A stretch of DNA of 64,000 nucleotides, taken from the NCBI RefSeq assembly GCF_040183065.1, contig NC_091120.1:175099488-175163487 (forward strand), in the 5' to 3' direction. The notes under the pieces were generated by a model. It was not told the DNA's origin. It did no database searches and saw only the letters and a program-made list of their open reading frames with translations. Below are positions 43,038 through 51,635 of the stretch, piece after piece (position 1 is the first letter of the stretch; each line of letters opens with the position of its first letter). Both the position numbers and the translations under genes were made by a program. The DNA is from Periplaneta americana. Its lineage: Eukaryota > Arthropoda > Insecta > Blattodea > Blattidae.

Positions 43038-43720
43038 AAGTATCCATAACTTACTTACTGGCTTTTAAGGTACCCGGAGGTTCATTGCCGCCCTCACATA
43101 AGCCCGCCATCGGTCCCTATCCTGTGCATCATCAATCCAGTCTCTATCATCACATCCCACCTCCCTCAAATCCATTTTAATATTATCTTCTCATCTATGT
43201 CTCGGCCTCCCCAAAGGTCTTTTTCCCTCCGGTGTCCAACTAACACTCTATATGAATTTCTGGATTCGCCCATACGTGCTACATGCTCTGCCCATCTCAA
43301 ACGTCTGGATTTAATGTCCCTAATTATGTCAGGTGAAGAATACAATCGTGCAGTTCTGTGTTGTATAACTTTCTCCATTCCCCTGTAACTTCATCCCTCT
43401 TAGCCCCAAATATTTTCCTAAGCACCTTATTCTCAAACACCCTTAACCTATGGTGTGTGGATAAGCTTCAGGGCTTCTACCGCATTGTCTTGGTGTTAGT
43501 GGCTGACATTTCGACCGCTGTGTTGTGGTCATCTTCAGAGCAGTTTTTGCTCTGAAGATGACCACAACACAGCGGTCGAAACGTCAGCCACTAACACCAA
43601 GACAATGCGGTAGAAGCCCTGAAGCTTATCCACATACCATGTACACCAGCCGCGGAAGCCTACACAAACACTTACCCTTAACCTATGTTCCTCTCTCAAA
43701 GTGAGAGTAAGTACCCATAA
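43038..43720 (-). mobile_element. RTE-like LINE inside the pogo-type element
   Basis: aagtatccataa (43038-43049) and aagtacccataa (43709-43720) form a TSD with one mismatch. The minus-strand body encodes the RTE C-terminus ([21 protein letters not shown]) with frame disruption and ends in GTAA repeats, seen as ttacttactgg on the plus strand. It is itself split by the foldback insertion at 43453-43671. Confidence 0.88.
43439..43685. mobile_element. Foldback insertion with 14-bp TSD, nested in the RTE-like LINE
   Basis: acccttaacctatg precedes (43439-43452) and follows (43672-43685) a 219-bp insert. The arms, of about 88 bp (43455-43543 and 43549-43636), are inverted and nearly identical around a loop of a few bases. 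An unpaired 35-nt tail is on the right. Each arm contains ctgaagatgacc...ggtcgaaacgtcag, similar in layout to motifs at the Penelope-like ends in this window. The empty site is given by other RTE copies. Confidence 0.85.
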
Positions 43721-44265
43721 TTGTCTATAAAAAGTTCAGCTTCAGTCAACTGATAGCTATGATTCAACTCTTTAATAATCGATTGTGAATATACTCACTA
43801 GATTACGAAGACTGTGAATTTCCAAATATGCATGCTCAATTCAAAGTTACCTCCCCAAATCTTCCTGAAGCCCAGTCCTGGCTTCATGACTCAAAATAAT
43901 AATATAACCGGTGAATTCCAATTGTTAAAGTACAAAATATAACAAAAACGTACTGGTAATTCACAATTTCGAATTCAAAAATTGTTTTTGGGATGAACAC
44001 TAATATGCATTACAAAAATAAATAAAATTAATTTCGGATGCATTACATTTTAAAGTATGCAAATCTCTACATGTATCAAACTGGGGAATAATGAGTCCTT
44101 TGAAATATATGCTTTGAATTAAGTAATTTCGAAATAACGATTTTTTACTGTATCATCCTGCCAGGATTCTTGTCAGCTGCACAGTGTGAATGTTTCTGTA
44201 TGAAAATCGGTAAAGGTTTCTGTACAAAATGAGTAAAACCATCTGAAATACAGTTTTTACTTCTT

Positions 44266-44271
44266 TTTATT
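44266..44271 (-). terminator. Poly(A) signal AATAAA for SLIMP
   Basis: AATAAA on the minus strand, 37 bp beyond the SLIMP stop codon. The position is suitable for a short 3' UTR. Confidence 0.6.
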
Positions 44272-44307
44272 TACACAAATCTGTTCACCATCACGTTGAC
44301 AAAGACT

Positions 44308-45690
44308 TCAGAACATATTTACTGTCCCCAATTTTGGCATAGGAATTGTTCCAAATACCTCTAGCACACAGCCCAGTAATTTAGGCACAGAAATTACAGT
44401 TCCAGATACAATAAACGGAAATTTGTGTTCCGTGTCAGTTCCATACTGTATTAGAAGACGTTTACTAATGTAATCATCACACAAAGAAATATGTCCAACT
44501 TCCATGAAAGTCTGCAAATGTGATGAATACATCTGAAAGCTAGCTTTCAGACTTTCGTATGATTTTAACTGATTGGCTGGGAGATATACTACCCTGAATG
44601 GAAAAGATAACTCTTTATATATACTAGTAACAGCTTCTATAACTCTACCAAACTCATCAGCCATTTCTCTTTGATCTGTAGTGGAAATGAAGATTTCAAC
44701 ACATGAAGCTTGACAAACGTCAAACAACCCTGAATTCTGTTTATCTAATTGATAAATGTTAGGACTGTACTGACGTCCTGTTGCAACTAATCTTAAAGGA
44801 AAAGCTGAAACAGGTATTATTTGCTTTGCATGAAAAGCACAGAAAGATGGTAAAGATGCTCCTCCAGTCAAATGCAGACGATTGACATCGTTTGTGTCTA
44901 GAATATCGCCAATATCTTTAAGAATAAATGTTGCATTTGGGTCCTCGTGGTTTAGTCCACAGCCTTCAACCACTACACTACGGGTAAAATCTGAATTACA
45001 ACACTTTATGAAGTTACTATTGCCAGTACATAATTTTTCTGTGAAAAAATTAAGTACACTAAGTTCAAAAATAGCAGCATCACCTTTTAGAAAATAACAC
45101 ATTGGGTCATTGTATTCAAGTACATCCAATTTCTTACCTATCTCTACATGGCTTTCTGTCTGTTTTGAATTGCATTCACTTTCAAATTGGCTTATAACTT
45201 TCGCTTCTTTGTTTGGAGTATCAGGATGCAGATCATTGGGCAAACTCAAAACTTTACTAATAACTTTCTTTTCTAACTCCCAAATAGCTTTCATAGTTGT
45301 TTTCAAATCATCTCGCAATAATTTACCTACTAACTTTAGATTTTCAACGTCTTCATTTATATCAGTGCTCGTCTTCCTTAATTCTTTCATTTTATTGGCT
45401 ATCTTTATACGCTGACTTTCTATTTTCTTTTTATCATTCTCTATGCTTTTCAACATCTCCCAAATCTGCTTTATATTATCAACATTAATCTGCATTCCAC
45501 GAAGTTCAATGTTTTGTTTCAGAGTAGATGTATCCCTAAACCTTTCCTCTATATCAATATGTGGGGAGAGAACAGTAAACATCTCTTTGGCCTTGTCACC
45601 AGTCACATAAAGAGCAGATCCATAATATCTGTGCCATAAACGGTTGTACTGTACAGTTGATTGAAACAATCGTCTTATAACAACAGCCAT
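44308..45690 (-). CDS. SLIMP: Seryl-tRNA synthetase-like insect mitochondrial protein
   Basis: A 460-codon intronless ORF. The N-terminus (MAVVIRRLFQSTVQYNRLWH) is basic and fits a mitochondrial targeting peptide. Residues about 60-150 are Lys/Glu-rich and predicted coiled-coil, as in the N-terminal arm of seryl-tRNA synthetases. The catalytic-like domain follows: LHLTGGASLPSF where active SerRS has a TAE substrate loop, LVATGRQYSPNIYQLDKQNS at motif 2, and a C-terminal ISLCDDYISKRLLIQYG at motif 3. The usual motif 2 and motif 3 catalytic arginines are not evident, which fits the SLIMP paralog rather than an active enzyme. In Drosophila SLIMP partners the mitochondrial SerRS and supports mitochondrial translation. 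The start lies 46 bp after the ZNF593 stop, so shared transcription is possible. Confidence 0.93.
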   Translation of the reverse strand: MAVVIRRLFQSTVQYNRLWHRYYGSALYVTGDKAKEMFTVLSPHIDIEERFRDTSTLKQNIELRGMQINVDNIKQIWEMLKSIENDKKKIESQRIKIANKMKELRKTSTDINEDVENLKLVGKLLRDDLKTTMKAIWELEKKVISKVLSLPNDLHPDTPNKEAKVISQFESECNSKQTESHVEIGKKLDVLEYNDPMCYFLKGDAAIFELSVLNFFTEKLCTGNSNFIKCCNSDFTRSVVVEGCGLNHEDPNATFILKDIGDILDTNDVNRLHLTGGASLPSFCAFHAKQIIPVSAFPLRLVATGRQYSPNIYQLDKQNSGLFDVCQASCVEIFISTTDQREMADEFGRVIEAVTSIYKELSFPFRVVYLPANQLKSYESLKASFQMYSSHLQTFMEVGHISLCDDYISKRLLIQYGTDTEHKFPFIVSGTVISVPKLLGCVLEVFGTIPMPKLGTVNMF

Positions 45691-45699
45691 AATGGCACT

Positions 45700-45705
45700 T
45701 TTATT
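45700..45705 (-). terminator. AATAAA between ZNF593 and SLIMP
   Basis: A minus-strand AATAAA begins 31 bp after the ZNF593 stop and ends 9 bases before the SLIMP ATG. Cleavage 10-30 bases downstream would fall at or inside the SLIMP coding start. It could be the ZNF593 poly(A) signal. Confidence 0.5.
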
Positions 45706-45736
45706 GACTTGTCTCTAGTTATTTTACACCTTACAA

Positions 45737-46550
45737 TTACTTCATTTTTATATCACCATCTTCGTCTTCATTCTTCTGTGAAGCTTCATCTGCTGATACC
45801 TGGGTTTCAATCTTACGTTTTTTAGGGGGCTGATAACTTCCTTTACCCGCGGCTCTTTCTGATTCCTCAATTGTGTAAGGTTCTAATTCAAGAGCCTTTA
45901 ATCGGCGTTTATGAACTTTGGTACGAAAATGTTCTTTTAAAGCCTGATCATTAATGAAGTAACGTCTGAAAAAAAAAAGCAAATAATTAATCAATTTCAT
46001 GGAGAACACTTTACATCTGTATGCTTATTTGTTTTAACACTTTCTATTATTACAAATGATCCATTATAAAAGATGCACGAAATCCCAATGATTACAGATT
46101 TTAATTTATGATATTATATCATTATTGTACCTGTAATATTATTATTTGATTGTTTTATGGGCATGATTCAAAATGTTCAGTTTTAATAGAAGTTTGCTTT
46201 CATTTTTTGAAATTTATATATAATTTACTATTTTTCAAAACTCATAAATTTCTGTTTTCTAGAGTTCAGGATCCTTATGGTCTGTCAATGTTATTGGTCT
46301 AATGTTTTTCAAATAAAAAAACTTGAGTTAAAGTAATAAAATACATAGGCTATGTACTCCATTAAAACCTTTCTTAGGTAGTCGAAATAAGAGGGCTGGC
46401 CACATTTCGTATAAGCAAGATTTCGGATAATGTATACCCTTTTTAGAATTAAAAGGTTAGAAACTGACTCACAAGTTGTCTAACTTGTATGGAAGCATCA
46501 CATGTATTTAAAAAAAGATTGATACAAAGTATACAGTAGGTACAGTACAA

Positions 46551-46599
<49 letters not shown>

Positions 46600-49500
46600 G
46601 ATTCTCTCATCAGGAATCCAGGACAAGTGTGTTCCTATCTTAACATGACTACTTATTATGAATTAATTAAATTTGTAATACAATTGATTTTAACTCGTTT
46701 TATATATTTCAACTAATTATATTGGGCCTAAACTTTTAATTTTGTTACATTTTTGCCAGATTATGAAATTTTCTTTCTATTATTAATAAAAATCTGGAAA
46801 AATAATGTCATATTACAGCCTGATGAAGGCCTATACAGAAAAAATGCATGATACAATGTTTAAATGCTATCAATAATAAATCAATTTCCAAAGAAAGTAA
46901 AGAATAAAGATACTGTATATCTAATACATACTATATTATCGTTTTTATATCAGTACAACTCGATAGGAGGCACCAGTCAACAATGACGATGACATTGAAC
47001 ATAGGTTGGACAGGGTCTTGAAAAAATGAATGAGGAATTTTTAAAATAATTTTATAGAAATGAGCAAAAAATTGTACAGCTATGCGACCAAACAATGAAG
47101 CTGCACGCAGGCGAATTTTTATTGTTGACACTGATACTGGCTCCTCCCTGACGCTATTCATTCATTTCACTGCAGTTGGACACTACTGAACGTTGTGTCA
47201 CATTTGCTCAACAATATAATCCTGTTGTCTTCAACTTTTGATGTTTTTCTTGGACGTCCACCGCATGGTCGATCTACTTAGGACCCAGTTTCTTCTCTGC
47301 GTTTCAATGCAGAGCTAACACTATAGTCAGAAATGCCCAGTTTTTCAACTATTTTTCTGTTTGATCATCCTGCACCTTTATATGCACATCCCATTGCTGT
47401 CTTTTCTTCACTCATATTGGCTTTTTTTTCCCCCATTCTTGCTCTTTTAGACACTTAATACTGCACTAACTTAATATGTTTACTGCACAATTACAACAAT
47501 AATTAACATTCATACAGTAAGCTGTCACAGAACTGACCAACACGACTGTTAAAAACGGACTGACTGCACCACATGCTTTGGGAAGTGCTTTAGAATACTC
47601 TAGACCATACATGGGCACAATTTTTGGTTACGTGAGGCTCTCGATTTGAAATAGTTTGTTTACTAGGAGAGCAGACTGCAGAGTAGGATGGGAAATATAA
47701 ACTGCTGTGACCTGCGTCACCTTATCATAATCGCTAAGGCGGTCAGTGGCGAATTGTTAGGAAAGTGCTTGGTTAACGTGAGAGACTCGAAAACTTTTAT
47801 TCAATTTGGCAAATTAATTCGGCAGCTTTAATGGTAAACCTCCTTACTATTTCTCCATCATTGAATTGATTTAAATCACAGGCGAGAAATTGCGAACTAG
47901 CCAATAATATTCCATCACGTTGTCTACATTTATTTTCTTGAATATTCTGGCGTTTCTCAAGATTACTTAATAGATGTGCATGTTCTCGACCTAAAATAAT
48001 TTCAGAAAATCATATTTCGTTTTCTACGCACATTTGATTTTTTTATTATATTTCTTTTGGAAATAATACTTACAAACAACATTTAATTCCTCGTACCTTT
48101 TAATGCAGCGTGTTTAAGGTATAATGTTGTATTTAGTATACTATGCAAATATTAAGATCATAAATTTTCTTCGGAATAGTACGAAAAATAACATTTAATT
48201 TGTCTTACCTTCTAATTCAGCATGTTCTTTATGACATAAGGAGTAATGTCGTTGTATATTAAATTTATTAATGCCTAATAGGATTTTCGAACATAACATA
48301 CATCGTATGTTCTCCCCTTCTAAACAGCAAAACAACTCTTCCTCCCATTTCTCATGAAATAATCGTTTTCTAACGTGTACACACTGCTTTGATAATGCCA
48401 TTATGCCACCACTGATAGCCTATTGCTTATGAAACTGATATAGAACCTGCCCATGCCTAGGACCTACGTGAGGGAGGAACAGGTACTGTGAAGATGATGT
48501 CACTCAGAGCGATAAGCTCTGTGAAGGTCAGTGAGGCAAAAATCCTCAAGTGAGACACGATGCCCATCTATGCTCTAGACCAAACGTTTTTCCATGAGCC
48601 ATGAGAGGATAGGTCGTTTGAATAAACAAACAATACCATAACACAAGATAAGGATCAACAGAAGAGTACAGTTAAAAGAATACATGTTAAAAATGATATA
48701 AGAAGTGAAATGTGTCCAACAATGCATTTTGTTACATATTTTCAAGTAGGCCTATTTTATAAGAAAAATCATTTTAGTGGAATAAATAACAATAAGCTTA
48801 TAAACACGTGTAAGGCAAAATATATCAAGTGAGTTTAAACTTCCTGTCGCTAGTGTATATAAACTACAACTGAATGCTAAAATATATTAGTCACGAACAT
48901 CCTAAATGTTAAAACAAAAAATGTTATTAATAGCTTAAACTGTATCAGTTGGTGATTTGTGAGGTAACAATAAAATACTTATCAATTATTACGATTACTT
49001 ACGCACAATGCAGACAATAAAATTGAGCATTTCCTGGTTTATCTAAATCAATTTCTTGATTTAATAGCTTTTTTGCATTTTCATCCTTTAAATCTTCGTC
49101 TATCTGAAAAATGCATAAAAAAAAAGACATGAAACTCTGAGTGAGATATCAGAGCTACATTATATTAGACATTCCATAATTGTATAAAAGTTTATAAAAA
49201 TACGGAGGCTATACAGAGATGTTATTACAGGGAGCAACGAAGGAATAAGAACAGGTGACAGCCTAGCACGTGACAGTCTGATGAGAAAACCTGTCTCACA
49301 GTTGTTCTGCACAGTTCTACAAATCTTACATAGGGTCCAAAGGAAACTGAATTTGGGTCTCTCTAACACTACTCGATTTCTGACATAGCTAATGTAAGAA
49401 CAAATAGGTAGGCCTATATTATATTGTACGAATGGAAGCTTTCACAATACAGTTTCTGAAAGAGATTTCAAAAGACACCACTTGGTATTTAGGCCTACTC

Positions 49501-50358
49501 AATCCGCTGTTAGGCCTGTGCTTCAAAATGAACAAACTAACTATTTTGTGTTAATGCAACATTCTTTAGGGATTACAAAACCGAACTTTATGTTATTAGC
49601 GAAATGACAGTATTTCAAATAAAGTCTGTCAAATGTCTGCAAGTATGCATACAATGAGCGTTGAGCGACTTCCGTCGATTTTGGAATAGACACCGACGCA
49701 CTTAGGTTAGGTTAGTTTAGGCTTTTATTATCCTGTCAAGATGAAGGTGAAAGCGATTGAGTGTGATTTTTTGTTTTCTATGTTGGTAGTTCAAGTGCGT
49801 CGGTGTCTATTCCAAAATCGGCGGAAGTCGCTCAACGCTCATTTCACCACAAACTTTATAAAATGTAGTTCTTTACAATTGCGCCACCAAAGGAAGGCAG
49901 GTAATGCCACCACTTTTACAGTAATTTTTCACCCGTATTCTGTTACGAAATTGGCATCGCCGTTCAATTTGTCTTTTATTTACGGTATATATGACTCAAC
50001 TAGAAGCCAAGTACATAAATATATCAAACTTTTCTTTGGTAGCACAATTGTGAAGAAATGACAACATGGTTTATGTACTTAAAGTATAACTAGGCCTATC
50101 TAACCAAAAAAAGAAAAAGAGACTATCCATATAAATTATAGGTAGTTATAACTATCAGACAATTAACATGCAAGATACAAGTTTTTTTTCTCTCACAGCG
50201 ATCCCTTAATTTGTCTAGAAAATAGAAATCCATCAACCTGGTAAGGTTATGAAAACTTTCTGGCTTACTTCATCTAAGTCCTTCTTTCTCCGTTTTGTTC
50301 TCCATCTCTTTTGTAGATGTGTATCACCGTAATGATACTTTTTGCGTTTGTAAGTCAT
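45737..50358 (-). CDS. ZNF593: Zinc finger protein 593 homolog (Bud20 family)
   Basis: Three coding exons on the minus strand: 50358-50269, 49103-49003 and 45965-45737, 139 residues in all (human ZNF593 is about 134). The start is [20 protein letters not shown] and a basic KRRKKDLDE follows. Exon 2 gives IDEDL to [10 protein letters not shown]. Exon 3 completes the finger with [20 protein letters not shown] and ends in [20 protein letters not shown] and an acidic tail. The single C2H2 finger with an ARYF..LK.H pattern is typical of the family, which acts in 60S ribosome biogenesis and nuclear export. Junction phases match with GT-AG introns. The large intron 45966-49002 carries a hAT and a Tc1 remnant. 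Confidence 0.93.
46550..46597 (+). repeat. (ATT)n microsatellite
   Basis: About 16 ATT units in the large ZNF593 intron. Confidence 0.92.
47180..47445 (-). mobile_element. Tc1-type transposase N-terminal remnant
   Basis: The minus strand encodes a helix-turn-helix region, [20 protein letters not shown], then KRREETGS and [11 protein letters not shown], in the order found at the N-terminus of Tc1 transposases. It has two stops. The catalytic part was not found downstream. No terminal repeats were resolved. Confidence 0.7.
47598..48580 (-). mobile_element. hAT element with BED-type zinc finger remnant
   Basis: ctctagac at 47598-47605 is repeated at 48573-48580. Termini CATACATGGGCA and TGCCCATCTATG bound 47606-48572. 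The minus strand at 48401-48195 encodes [20 protein letters not shown], then [19 protein letters not shown]. This is the C..C..H..H pattern at the N-terminus of hAT transposases of the GTF2IRD2/ZBED5-like group. The catalytic region is absent, so it is non-autonomous. It sits in the ZNF593 intron. Confidence 0.85.
49653..49843. repeat. Inverted repeat with 51-bp arms
   Basis: Arms 49653-49702 and 49793-49843 (core gagcgttgagcgacttccg and atagacaccgacgcactt) are inverted copies with one visible mismatch, separated by about 90 bp. No convincing TSD. It lies in ZNF593 intron 49104-50268. Confidence 0.8.
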
Positions 50359-51339
50359 AACCCTATACTACAATGTAGGTGAATAACTAAAATTTACCAC
50401 GTGCAAACTCTCGTTTCACACTTCCAAGACACAGGAAACGGAATGGTGGTAGTTCTCAACTTTCTCATGCAGTGTTTCTCAATACTCATCTATAAACAAA
50501 AATAGAAAAATAAATGTTTCTCTTTGCATATATAAAGAATAAATTTAAAAGGTTCGCTTTTTCTCATATCAAGAATATTGCATATAAGATAAAGAGAAAC
50601 GATAGCGTTTTATTATGCAACCGTTGGTAGTAAATATTTTCATTCCTAACCTCACCACGGACGACATCCACGAAAATAATCTTGCCTCAGTTACTAGCGA
50701 CATCTGTGGCGGGTCAGTGAAATAATTTTACGATATACAAAAGCGAGTTCCACGTTTCAGCAGCAAATGTTACATTAAGTTCTATGTTTTAAATGTTGTA
50801 ATATATATTTAACTCGAGATTATATTCTGTTAAGTTCACCCCGCTTGGAAAGTCTTACTTACATGATGTGAGGTTCACGAAACGGTTCCGGATATATGAT
50901 ACAATTCTGTTTTAATGGCCGACGCCATTTTGATCAGGAGTGACATTATGCATTGTGTGAAAAGCGTTGTAGTTGTTCTCGAGAGCACCGGTGAAGTGTC
51001 CTAACGGTAGCACATTTAGAAAATACAGTAGTTCCTGAAAATGGGGTGGCTAATGTTCCTAATTGGGGTATTTACAATTCAGCTGCCGCAAGCGATCTGC
51101 GCATTATTGCAGTCAGAAGTGAGTTGCAACGTCGAGAGAGCACAGGGAGTTGGAAAGTGAGTCTAGCCTACTTGTGCGGGAGTCGAACAATACCCATCGT
51201 CGGTTGGGGCCCAACTGCTATCTTTCTGTGGTGAATCTACTCTTCCCGATGTCCGCGTCACGCGTATCGGACCTCTCAAAGTATAAATGCGTCGCTGGAA
51301 CACGTGTGGTGCAGTAAACAACAGTGATTTCGTGTTAAT
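50359..51339. promoter_or_regulatory. Shared divergent 5' region of ZNF593 and ARID2
   Basis: 981 bp separate the two start codons, which face away from each other. The stretch is richer in G+C than the introns and contains a gacgccattttgatcag segment. This is a GCCATTTTG-type motif of the kind bound by YY1-like factors in housekeeping promoters. No TATA box was placed. The short ORF at 51046 would be in the ARID2 5' leader and has no recognised product. Confidence 0.5.
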
Positions 51340-51635
51340 ATGGCCAAAATTCTCAACAAGGATCCAGTCACATACCAACGGGAACGTGATGGTTTTATAC
51401 GAGACTTACAGCACTTCCACGAAACCCGTGGGTAAGTTGTGGTTTGTTTCGGCTGTTGTCATGTGTATAATAAAATATATGTATTTTAGTTATTGTGCAT
51501 ATTATGGACAAAGAAGTGATACTTTCCTTCTTGGATTTTAGGACACCATTTCGTAAAGTCCCCAAGATAAATGGCCATGAAATAGACCTCTATCTTCTAT
51601 ATGTACTCGTCACTGCCCATGGAGGATGGGTGAAG
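51340..51635 (+). CDS. ARID2: ARID2 (Bap170/BAF200), first two coding exons
   Basis: Exon 51340-51431 starts MAKILNKDPVTYQRERDGFI and exon 51542-51635 continues GTPFRKVPKINGHEIDLYLL to GGWVK. GT-AG borders and phases agree. Together they give the first 62 residues, including the N-terminal half of the ARID DNA-binding domain (FIRDLQHFHETRG, PKINGHEIDLYLLYVLVTAHGGW). ARID2 is the signature subunit of the PBAP/PBAF SWI/SNF chromatin remodeller. The next exon, which should begin with a VN..N.W-type motif, was not found up to 64000, so the gene continues outside the window. The start was chosen by the agreement of residues 1-31 with Bap170/ARID2. Confidence 0.9.

Larger units (their letters stand above)
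42397..44152. mobile_element. pogo-type element hosting an RTE-like LINE
   Basis: TA duplications at 42397-42398 and 44151-44152 flank inverted ends. Left is CAGTAAAAACTGGTTAATTC; right, on the reverse strand, is CAGTAAAAAATCGTTATTTC, both followed by GAA. This is the typical form of pogo/Tigger-like termini. No transposase was recognised. The element contains the nested LINE 43050-43708. Excluding the LINE it is about 1.1 kb. Confidence 0.7.

Noticed and set aside
49701-49722. Interstitial telomeric repeat (TTAGG)n
   Set aside because: Only about three imperfect units; short runs of this kind are common in insect introns.
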